Below, piece after piece: positions 52,812 through 60,164 of a stretch of 64,000 nt of DNA. The translations under genes and the position numbers were made by a program. Source of the stretch: Muribaculum sp. (GTDB lineage: Bacteria > Bacteroidota > Bacteroidia > Bacteroidales > Muribaculaceae); contig JAMPAZ010000001.1 of the NCBI GenBank assembly GCA_023666965.1, positions 46,479 through 110,478 on the forward strand. Reading direction: 5' to 3'. The notes beneath the pieces are model-generated. The model ran no database searches and was not told where the DNA came from. It saw nothing but the letters and a program-made list of their open reading frames with translations. Each line of letters opens with the position of its first letter. Position 1 is the first letter of the stretch.

Positions 52812-53699
52812 ATGACAAACGAACAAAATCCGACACTTCAATCGAACGGCAAATGGTCCGAAATTGAGTTGCTTCCGGAATGGGAAGAGGAGTATTACAA
52901 CGTTTATACAGCCCAAAAGCATGGTAAATGGGTGATGCTCAAGACTCTCAAGCCTGAATATGCCGACAAGCCCGAATTTAAGGCCATGATTGAAAAGGAA
53001 TTTGACGTGCGCTACAATCTTTGCCATCCCAACATCGTCATGATCAATGACTTTGAAGAGATTCCCGGTCTGGGAAAATGCATAATCACAGACGACGTTT
53101 ACGGCAACTCACTCCGTCGACTCATTGACGAAGATAAAGTCACTCCGGAAATTCTCAACAAGATAAAGACGAACCTTGTTGATGCCATCGACTACATTCA
53201 GCGCAACCACATCGTACACCACCCTATCAGACCCGAGACCATATACTTCACGGAAAACGTCGGCAATCTAAAACTAATAGACGTAGGCTTCGATCAACGT
53301 CAACATCTCGAGCCCGCCGACGCATCCGAGGACATATTCAACTACGGTAAAGTATTGTCGGAGGTGCTAGACAAGATTCCGGAGAAACATCTCCATTTGA
53401 GACACGTGGCCCAACGCTGCATGGATCCGGATCCAAAGAAACGCTATCGCGATATACAGGATCTGCACCTCGCCATCGAACACAGATCCGGCAACCGCCT
53501 ATACCTGCTGCTTATACTGTTTTTGTCGCTGATGATCATACTTTTGGCTTGGCTCAACTCAAGCAAATCCAAACGCTTGCGCCAGTACGACGAAACGAGC
53601 AAACGCGAGCATATCGACAAAAAGGCGGCCATTACCGACAACCATATTCTAAATCAAATTAAACTCAATGACTTATGTCTGTTGAAATACGTGAAATAG
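52812..53699 (+). CDS. Membrane-anchored protein kinase-like protein (predicted pseudokinase)
   Basis: 295-aa protein with a bacterial Ser/Thr kinase fold. Recognisable landmarks are the beta-3 lysine in WVMLKTLKP (K44), the helix-C to beta-4 turn with CHPNIVMIND, the catalytic-loop position, SEDIFNYGKVLSEVL and the alpha-I-like MDPDPKKRYRD. Several essentials are missing. The glycine-rich loop has only one glycine. HRDxKxxN is replaced by HHPIRPETI (136-144), so the catalytic Asp is Pro138. DFG is DVG (157-159). It is therefore probably a pseudokinase acting as a binding scaffold. One membrane helix (229-248) and a basic tail of about 45 residues follow. The acetyltransferase gene overlaps its 3' end by 25 bases. 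Confidence 0.87.
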   Translation: MTNEQNPTLQSNGKWSEIELLPEWEEEYYNVYTAQKHGKWVMLKTLKPEYADKPEFKAMIEKEFDVRYNLCHPNIVMINDFEEIPGLGKCIITDDVYGNSLRRLIDEDKVTPEILNKIKTNLVDAIDYIQRNHIVHHPIRPETIYFTENVGNLKLIDVGFDQRQHLEPADASEDIFNYGKVLSEVLDKIPEKHLHLRHVAQRCMDPDPKKRYRDIQDLHLAIEHRSGNRLYLLLILFLSLMIILLAWLNSSKSKRLRQYDETSKREHIDKKAAITDNHILNQIKLNDLCLLKYVK

Positions 53700-54823
53700 C
53701 CCCCACCAGATCAGAATTAAAAAAATATACCGAATTCGGAATACGGCTTTATGACGGAAGTCCCTATTACGTGCCACCGCTCGTAAAGGACGACATCGAT
53801 ACCCTGTCGCCCGGCATAAACCCGGCTTTTGACTATTGCAAAGCTAAATCATGGATGGCCTACCGCGACGGAAAGCCGGTAGGGCGTATCACAGGCATCA
53901 TTAATGACCTTGTAAACCGACGCAGCGGCAAAGCAGACCTTCGGTTCGGATTCGTGGATTTCATCGACGATAACGAAGTGGTCGATGCTCTATTTGGAGC
54001 TCTTGAGGCTTGGGGACGCGAAAATGGCCTGACATCCATAGTCGGGCCTATGGGATTTACAGACATGGATCATGAGGGCATGCTCACGGTCGGCTTCGAA
54101 GAAATCGGCACCATGGCCACTATATACAATTATCCTTACTATCCGGCTCAAATGGAGCGAATGGGATTCACACCGGATGCCGAATGGGTTGAATACCGAA
54201 TGTCCGTACCCGACTCAGTCCCCGACCAGTTGGCAAGAGTCGGCGACATCGTGCGTAGAAAATACAATCTGCGCACTTTAAAATATACCAGCGGAAAAAA
54301 GATAAAAGAAGACTACGGCGTGGCCCTGTTTGAACTCATAAACGAGGCTTACGACAAACTATATGGCTACTCGCCGCTGACACCACGACAAATTCAATAC
54401 TATATCGACATCTACCTGCCGATACTGAAGCTTGAAAATGTCTGCGTCATAGTAGACAGCGACGACAAACTCGTGGGCATAGGCATCTCAATTCCGTCAA
54501 TGTCAAAAGCTCTGCAAAAAAGCAAAGGGCATATTTTCCCATTTGGTTGGATGCATCTGCTAAAAGCCATGTACGGGTACAACGACACAGTAGACCTTCT
54601 ACTCGTTGCTGTCTCGCCGGAATACCAGAGCAAAGGCGTTAACGCTCTGTTGTTCACCGACTTGCTCCCCGTATATATCAAAAACGGATATAAATGGGCA
54701 GAAAGCAATCCCGAACTTGCCGATAATGAGAATGTCCAACAACAATGGAAATTCTTTGAACGCCGTCAGCACAGGCGTCGCACGGCATTCCGACGCGACA
54801 TTAAGGTCATCCCTCTGCGTTAA
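53675..54823 (+). CDS. GNAT-fold N-acetyltransferase-like protein
   Basis: 382-aa protein with two GNAT-like halves. The first (about 1-160) includes MAYRDGKPVGRITGIINDL and ends in the conserved-looking GPMGFTDMDHEGML. The second (about 200-382) has the acetyl-CoA-binding type strand and loop LLLVAVSPEYQSKGVNALLF. I know this as a widespread Bacteroidota protein without an assigned substrate. The start at 53675 lies inside the pseudokinase gene (25-base overlap), so the two are almost certainly made together and may interact. Its C-terminus is rich in Arg (RRQHRRRTAFRRD). Confidence 0.83.
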   Translation: MSVEIREIAPTRSELKKYTEFGIRLYDGSPYYVPPLVKDDIDTLSPGINPAFDYCKAKSWMAYRDGKPVGRITGIINDLVNRRSGKADLRFGFVDFIDDNEVVDALFGALEAWGRENGLTSIVGPMGFTDMDHEGMLTVGFEEIGTMATIYNYPYYPAQMERMGFTPDAEWVEYRMSVPDSVPDQLARVGDIVRRKYNLRTLKYTSGKKIKEDYGVALFELINEAYDKLYGYSPLTPRQIQYYIDIYLPILKLENVCVIVDSDDKLVGIGISIPSMSKALQKSKGHIFPFGWMHLLKAMYGYNDTVDLLLVAVSPEYQSKGVNALLFTDLLPVYIKNGYKWAESNPELADNENVQQQWKFFERRQHRRRTAFRRDIKVIPLR

Positions 54824-54838
54824 TATACAACGATAGCT

Positions 54839-55195
54839 CTACCGCGTATAATAAGTAGTGTAATCGAGATCCAAATCGTATAAAGCCAAGTAGCCTCCGT
54901 TGGTGAAGCTCCACTCCATGTCCCACGTAGTGCCGTCATTGAAATAGACTTCAAGATAGTCATCGTTATAATCCCACGAGAAATTGTAGATTTCTCCCAT
55001 TTGATTCGTGTAAGCACCATAGCCGCTACTGTCGAATGTAAAAGTTACGTCGGTCGACACGCCATACCAGGTGCCTAAAAACGGTGCGTTTCCGGTGTAG
55101 TCCCCATAATAATCATCATCACTGTCACATGCATTGAAAGTCAATGACATACAGACGGTAAGCATAAGCCATACCAAAAATTTCTTCGTCGTCAT
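54839..55195 (-). CDS. Small lipocalin-like lipoprotein
   Basis: 118-aa predicted lipoprotein; the signal peptide ends in FNAC at residue 23. The mature domain has alternating strands rich in Tyr, Trp and Asp (FLGTWYGVSTDVTFTFDSSG, YLEVYFNDGTTWDMEWSFTN), the pattern of the small lipocalin-like domains common in Bacteroidota. The segment right after the lipid anchor is acidic (DSDDDYYGDY), a surface-export type signal in some Bacteroidota lipoproteins. It is transcribed toward the acetyltransferase gene, with only 15 bases between the stops. The function is unknown. Confidence 0.8.
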   Translation of the reverse strand: MTTKKFLVWLMLTVCMSLTFNACDSDDDYYGDYTGNAPFLGTWYGVSTDVTFTFDSSGYGAYTNQMGEIYNFSWDYNDDYLEVYFNDGTTWDMEWSFTNGGYLALYDLDLDYTTYYTR

Positions 55196-55262
55196 GGTGC
55201 ATTTTTTGTTTGATTAGAACTAATAGTGAATCCATATAGGTACTATTTTAACAAATTCGTTG

Positions 55263-55270
55263 TATCTTTG
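55263..55270 (+). promoter_or_regulatory. Promoter -7 element of the GH3-family gene
   Basis: TATCTTTG fits TAnnTTTG, 17 bases before the start codon, giving a very short leader. The -33 region is not a good match. Confidence 0.5.
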
Positions 55271-55287
55271 TTCTACAAATTTAGACA

Positions 55288-56799
55288 ATGAGCATAACCG
55301 ACATAATAAGGCCACTATTTATTCACCGGGTAAATGCCTGGAATAAAAAATCTCTGATTCCTGAAAAGACCCAGAGAGATGAGCTTACGTGGCTGTTAGG
55401 TCGTGCTTCCGACACGCAGCAAGGACGCACCTTCCACTTCCCATCAATACGCTCTTATGAGGAATATCGCGAAAAATTGCCCGTTGTGCAATATCCCGAC
55501 ATTCGCCATCAGGTGGAAAAGTCTATTCGTGGAGAAAAAAATATACTTTGGCCCGGAAAAACGACGCATTTTGCCCAATCGTCAGGCACATCGGACGGAA
55601 AAAGCAAATACATTCCCATAACGCCTGATTCTTTTCGGCGCACTCATTATCGGGGAGGTTTCGATGTCGTCGCGCATTATCTTGACCTATATCCCGACAG
55701 TAAGATCTTCGACGGAAAAAGTTTCATACTCGGAGGCAGCTATGCTAATGAGCTGACTTTACCTAAAAATGTAGTCGTCGGTGACTTGTCGGCAAACCTC
55801 ATTGACAATATCAATCCACTTGCAAATCTTGTCAGAATCCCCAGCAAACGAGTTGCGCTTATGGAGGACTGGTCAAAGAAGTTGCCGGCCCTCGTTGAGG
55901 CATCCATCAACTGCAATGTGACAAACATTTCAGGCGTTCCCTCTTGGTTTTTGACCGTGATAAAAGAGATTCTTAAAAAGACCGGGGCGACAACAATACA
56001 CGAAGTCTGGCCTAACCTCGAGGTGTTTTTCCACGGCGGTATATCGTTTGAGCCTTACCGTGAAACATACTCCCGGTTAACCGATCCGACTAAAATGCGC
56101 TTCTTAGAAACTTACAATGCTTCGGAAGGCTTTTTTGCCGTGCGAACCGACCCTGACGACCCAGCTATGACGCTTCTTACCGACCTTGGAATATTTTTTG
56201 AATTCGTGCCGCTTGGTCAAGAAAACGAAAAATTTCCGGAAGCATTAGGTGCTTGGGAAGTCTCCAAAGGTGAGACATATTCGCTCGTCATCTCCGGGTG
56301 CAACGGCTTGTGGCGATATGCCATCGGCGATACAGTGACGGTGACGGACACTAATCCCGTGAAAATAATCATAGCCGGCCGAACCAAACACTTTATAAAT
56401 GCATTCGGCGAGGAGCTGATGGTACACAATGCAGAAGCGGCCATTGCAAAGACATGCAGTGAACTCGAATGCTCAGTACTGAATTTCACCGCGGCTCCTG
56501 TCTACGCCGGAGATAAATCCCGTGGAAGACACCAATGGCTTATTGAATTTGCACGACCACCAAAAGATATAGAGATTTTTGCCGACACTCTTGACAAAAA
56601 CATCCAAAACGAGAACTCCGACTATCAGGCCAAACGTGCCCACGGGCTATTTCTCGACCGACTCTCGATCGTGACCGCAAAAAGCGGACTATTTGAGCAA
56701 TGGCTTGCCGCCACCGGCAAACTCGGCGGACAGCGCAAAGTGCCCCGGCTATCCAACGACCGACACATCATCGACGACATGCTCCAACTAAACCAATGA
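55288..56799 (+). CDS. GH3-family acyl-adenylating enzyme
   Basis: 503-aa protein of the GH3 auxin-responsive family, part of the adenylate-forming superfamily. ATP-site motifs are FAQSSGTSDGKSKYIPIT (about 97-114), FLETYNASEGFFAV and WRYAIGDTVTV. Plant members join amino acids to jasmonate or auxin; bacterial members are common in Bacteroidota but their substrates are unknown, so acyl-acid activation is the safe statement. There is no hydrophobic segment. It stands alone between the lipoprotein and the repeat-rich spacer before korB. An amidation product has not been linked to any neighbour. Confidence 0.9.
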   Translation: MSITDIIRPLFIHRVNAWNKKSLIPEKTQRDELTWLLGRASDTQQGRTFHFPSIRSYEEYREKLPVVQYPDIRHQVEKSIRGEKNILWPGKTTHFAQSSGTSDGKSKYIPITPDSFRRTHYRGGFDVVAHYLDLYPDSKIFDGKSFILGGSYANELTLPKNVVVGDLSANLIDNINPLANLVRIPSKRVALMEDWSKKLPALVEASINCNVTNISGVPSWFLTVIKEILKKTGATTIHEVWPNLEVFFHGGISFEPYRETYSRLTDPTKMRFLETYNASEGFFAVRTDPDDPAMTLLTDLGIFFEFVPLGQENEKFPEALGAWEVSKGETYSLVISGCNGLWRYAIGDTVTVTDTNPVKIIIAGRTKHFINAFGEELMVHNAEAAIAKTCSELECSVLNFTAAPVYAGDKSRGRHQWLIEFARPPKDIEIFADTLDKNIQNENSDYQAKRAHGLFLDRLSIVTAKSGLFEQWLAATGKLGGQRKVPRLSNDRHIIDDMLQLNQ

Positions 56800-56842
56800 C
56801 TTTACAAGACACAAAAAAGCAGACAGATCAAAAACAAATAGA

Positions 56843-56879
56843 GTGTGCGTAAAATGTAATTGCCACATCTGAAAGATGC
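56843..56879 (+). repeat. Type B repeat, degenerate copy
   Basis: Aligns with the left half of the full type B copy (56945-56981) with several substitutions and one extra base; CATCTGAAAGATGC is kept. The outer right arm is absent. Confidence 0.6.
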
Positions 56880-56944
56880 TAAATTTGTAAGAGAATATAT
56901 CAAATAGCATTTGAGAGTGTTGCAAAACCCCTAAAATGTAGGAC

Positions 56945-57001
56945 GGTGTGTCAAAATGCAATTATCGCATCTGAAAGATGCAATCGCTATTTTGACACAC
57001 C
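56945..57001 (+). repeat. Type B nested-hairpin repeat, full copy
   Basis: Perfect outer arms GGTGTGTCAAAAT (56945-56957) and ATTTTGACACACC (56989-57001) enclose a perfect inner hairpin GCATCT/AGATGC with loop GAA (56967-56981). Its first 37 bases recur exactly, inverted, at 20374-20410. Confidence 0.85.
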
Positions 57002-57004
57002 CTC

Positions 57005-57039
57005 TTTATATTGGTTTAATATACAAAATCTGCAAAGAT
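57005..57039 (+). repeat. 35-base conserved tail, copy 2
   Basis: Directly after the full type B hairpin; 32 of 35 bases match 20234-20268, which directly follows a type A hairpin. Confidence 0.7.
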
Positions 57040-57084
57040 CTTTATCTGGTTGTCAAGCGATTAAATATCGCCAAATTTAACCGC

Positions 57085-58101
57085 TTATGCCTTGACTTCC
57101 CAATGTTCTCCACTGAGAATCATTTCACGCAAAGATGTATAACCTTTCTTTTCGCGCACCGCGGTGATTTGTGCATCAATTTCTTCATTGTATACGAGAC
57201 TGTCGACATCTCTGATTACTCCTATTGCCAACGGCAACTCATGCCCGTCCATCATGGCAAGTTGCTGGTGAAGGAAATTGCTACGCGTGTGGGCATCATG
57301 CACAAGCACATCGTCCAAAGTATATCCGTCCTTGCCAACTTCGACTGCCTTCAATAAGAATCCATCGCGCACAAGACCCATCTCCATATCCTTTCCGAAC
57401 AACATCTTTTCGCCGTGACGCAGATGGATAGTACGTTCCGCACGGTATTCTCGGTCCGTTATGTAGTTGTGAATGCCATTGTTAAAAATCACGCAGTTTT
57501 GAAGAATTTCCACTACCGACGTGCCATGGTGGCGAGCGGCGGCAACAAGAACTTCCTGCGACGTGGCAAGTTCAACATCAATAGACCGTCCGAAGAAATT
57601 GCCCCTCGCGCCGAACACAAGCTCAGCTGGAATAAACGGATCCTCAGTCGTGCCGTAAGGCGATGACTTGCTGACAAAACCTCGGTCGCTCGTGGGTGAA
57701 TACTGACCCTTGGTCAAACCATAAATCTTATTATTTAACAACAAGATATTAATGTCCACATTACGGCGAACTGCATGGATAAAATGATTACCGCCGATGG
57801 CCAGTCCATCACCGTCGCCCGAAATTTGCCAAACGGACATCTCCGGATTAGCTACCTTGAAGCCTGTAGCTATCGCAGCGGCACGACCGTGTATAGTGTG
57901 GAAACCATACGTATTCATATAATATGGCAGGCGCGAACTACATCCTATACCCGAAATGACAGCAGTCTTATGAGGAGCCACTCCGACCTCGGCCATCGCT
58001 TTATGAAGCACATTAAGAATGGCATGGTCGCCACATCCGGGACACCAGCGCACCGGCTGGTCGCTCTTATAATCGGCAGGAGCAAATTTTACATTGTCCA
58101 T
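57085..58101 (-). CDS. korB: 2-oxoacid:ferredoxin oxidoreductase, beta subunit (KorB)
   Basis: 338-aa thiamine-pyrophosphate subunit of a 2-oxoacid:ferredoxin oxidoreductase, most likely acting on 2-oxoglutarate. The cluster cysteines begin in RWCPGCGDH (near 18-26); further candidates are in GIGCSS and ILQNCVIF. The TPP-binding motif is GDGDGLAIGGNH with LLNNKIYGLTKGQYSPTS, the KorB wording. It converts 2-oxoglutarate and CoA to succinyl-CoA while reducing ferredoxin, a strict anaerobe trait. The start lies 15 bases after the korA stop. Confidence 0.94.
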   Translation of the reverse strand: MDNVKFAPADYKSDQPVRWCPGCGDHAILNVLHKAMAEVGVAPHKTAVISGIGCSSRLPYYMNTYGFHTIHGRAAAIATGFKVANPEMSVWQISGDGDGLAIGGNHFIHAVRRNVDINILLLNNKIYGLTKGQYSPTSDRGFVSKSSPYGTTEDPFIPAELVFGARGNFFGRSIDVELATSQEVLVAAARHHGTSVVEILQNCVIFNNGIHNYITDREYRAERTIHLRHGEKMLFGKDMEMGLVRDGFLLKAVEVGKDGYTLDDVLVHDAHTRSNFLHQQLAMMDGHELPLAIGVIRDVDSLVYNEEIDAQITAVREKKGYTSLREMILSGEHWEVKA

Positions 58102-58116
58102 ATTTCGTAAGCTTTA

Positions 58117-59964
58117 TTATTGTTCATCCATTATTCTGACTACTCCGTCAAATATCTCTTGCACAAGGAACGGCTGGCCTTGAATCTTATTAATGCGCTT
58201 TATCTGCATTCCTCCAAAACGGCTTTGGAGATAATCAGCCATCATACCGGTGTTTAGTTCAGCACAAATCACTGTCTTATAGCGCGACAAGACCTCCTTA
58301 GTATTCTTAGGAAGAGGATTGATATAACGGAAGTGGGCAAATGCCACTTTTCGTCCGGCCTTGTTCAGTTCGAGCGCAGCCGTATAGAGATGGCCGTATG
58401 TGCCTCCCCATCCTATCAACAAGGTGTCGGCATCAGTGTCACATGCAACTTCGAGTTCCGGAATATCATCAGCTACTCGAGCCACTTTTTCCCGACGAGC
58501 TTCCACCATTCGCTCATGGTTGACCGGATCTATCGATAATGCACTTGTAGTATAGTCCTTTTCAAGTCCGCCGAGACGGTGAGCCAATCCTTCGGTTCCG
58601 GGTATTGCCCAGTAACGTGCCATAGTCTGTTCGTTTCGCATATAGGGCTTCCATGATTCACGCATTTCTTCCGGAACGTATGGAGGATTTATAACGGGGT
58701 AATCTTCGTCTTCAGGCACACGCCAAGCCGATGAACCGTTTCCGATAAATGCATCTGATAGCAATATTACCGGGGTCATGTGCTCCATGGCGATTCGCGA
58801 AGCTTCAAACGCCATGTCAAAACAGTCGGTGGGAGAAGCCGGAGCGACTACTACTACCGGAGACTCGCCGTTACGACCATATAATGCCTGCATGAGATCT
58901 GTCTGCTCTGTCTTTGTAGGCAATCCGGTAGAAGGACCGCCACGCTGAACATCAATGACAACGAGAGGAAGCTCAGCCATTACGGCAAGTCCGATACCCT
59001 CGCTTTTAAGAGCCAGGCCGGGGCCGGAAGTTGATGTAACCCCCAAATCTCCGGCAAACGAAGCACCTATCGCAGAACAAACGCCCGCAATCTCATCTTC
59101 CATCTGGATAGCCTTTACACACAAGTCACGGCGCTTCGCCAATTCATGCAAAATATCAGTAGCAGGAGTAATCGGATAACTTCCAAGAAATAATGGCCTG
59201 CCAGACTTTTCCGAGGCCATTATTAGGCCCCATGCGATGGCTGTGTTGCCATTTATGTCGGTGTAATATCCGGGGCGCACGGATTCCGACTCAATTCGAT
59301 AGGTCGATACTGAAGCATGGGTATTCGCACCGTAGTCAAATCCGGCTTGGAGCACTTTTGCATTTGCTTCAAAAACTGCGGGCTTACGGGCGAATTTATT
59401 CTTAATATGATGAATGACAGCCTCAAGAGGACGATTAAACAACCAACACACCAGTCCCAACGCAAATATGTTGCGGCATTTTAGCATTGATTTATTGTCG
59501 AGTCCACTGTCGGCAAGTGCCGCCTTGGTCATGGAAGTGATGGGCACCTCGAGTACCTGGGCATTCAAATTCAATTCTTTATAAGGATCGCCGGTGGTGA
59601 ACATTGCCTTCTTTAGGTCGGCTTCCTTAAATGAGTCTATATCTACAATCACAATCCCTCCCGCCTTAAGGTGCTTAACATTTTGCTTTAATGCTGCGGG
59701 ATTCATAGCTATCAGCACATCGGCCTTATCACCTGGAGTATGCACTCCGACTCCGATATGAACCTGAAAACCGGACACACCGCTCAGAGATCCTTGGGGA
59801 GCACGAACTTCGGCAGGGTAATCGGGAAATGTCGATACCTGATTACCTACACCGGCGGAAACATTTGTAAAAATCGTTCCGGCAAGCTGCATACCGTCAC
59901 CGGAGTCACCGGAGAACCGAACAACTACCTTATCAATAGTCTTTACGTCAGCCTTCTCTAACAT
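58117..59964 (-). CDS. korA: 2-oxoacid:ferredoxin oxidoreductase, fused gamma-alpha subunit (KorA)
   Basis: 615-aa partner of KorB. The N-terminal gamma domain (about 10-190) has VVRFSGDSGDGMQLAGTIFT and DYPAEVRAPQGSLSG; the alpha part (about 225-580) holds SYPITPATDILHELAKR and DEIAGVCSAIGASFAG. The gamma-alpha fusion is the usual form in Bacteroidota KorA. No ferredoxin-type cluster domain is fused. A full Bacteroides-type promoter lies upstream on the minus strand (60041-60072), so korA-korB is an operon. Confidence 0.95.
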   Translation of the reverse strand: MLEKADVKTIDKVVVRFSGDSGDGMQLAGTIFTNVSAGVGNQVSTFPDYPAEVRAPQGSLSGVSGFQVHIGVGVHTPGDKADVLIAMNPAALKQNVKHLKAGGIVIVDIDSFKEADLKKAMFTTGDPYKELNLNAQVLEVPITSMTKAALADSGLDNKSMLKCRNIFALGLVCWLFNRPLEAVIHHIKNKFARKPAVFEANAKVLQAGFDYGANTHASVSTYRIESESVRPGYYTDINGNTAIAWGLIMASEKSGRPLFLGSYPITPATDILHELAKRRDLCVKAIQMEDEIAGVCSAIGASFAGDLGVTSTSGPGLALKSEGIGLAVMAELPLVVIDVQRGGPSTGLPTKTEQTDLMQALYGRNGESPVVVVAPASPTDCFDMAFEASRIAMEHMTPVILLSDAFIGNGSSAWRVPEDEDYPVINPPYVPEEMRESWKPYMRNEQTMARYWAIPGTEGLAHRLGGLEKDYTTSALSIDPVNHERMVEARREKVARVADDIPELEVACDTDADTLLIGWGGTYGHLYTAALELNKAGRKVAFAHFRYINPLPKNTKEVLSRYKTVICAELNTGMMADYLQSRFGGMQIKRINKIQGQPFLVQEIFDGVVRIMDEQ

Positions 59965-60040
59965 AATATTTTAATTTACACTGAAAAAATATTCGCTTTT
60001 AAGGTATAAATTGCAAGTCGAACATCTTCGAAATGCCCTG

Positions 60041-60072
60041 CAAATGTATAACAAAATCTCCAATGGAACAAA
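60041..60072 (-). promoter_or_regulatory. Bacteroides-type promoter of korAB
   Basis: On the minus strand TTTG (60072-60069), a 20-base spacer and TACATTTG (60048-60041), 76 bases before the korA start. Confidence 0.72.
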
Positions 60073-60164
60073 AAGTTAGCCAAAATTCATAAAAATATCG
60101 GAATCAACAGGATGTGACATTCATTTTACCGTATTTTTATGCATATTGATGGCATTTTGCCATT

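Larger units (their letters stand above)
56800..57084. other. Intergenic region with type B repeats
   Basis: No credible gene in 285 bases between the converging GH3 and korB genes. It holds a degenerate type B copy (56843-56879), a full type B copy (56945-57001) and the second 35-base tail (57005-57039). Confidence 0.75.

Noticed and set aside
56956-57357. 133-codon plus-strand frame spanning the type B repeat into korB
   Set aside because: It runs antisense into korB and starts inside the repeat; no coding pattern is visible.
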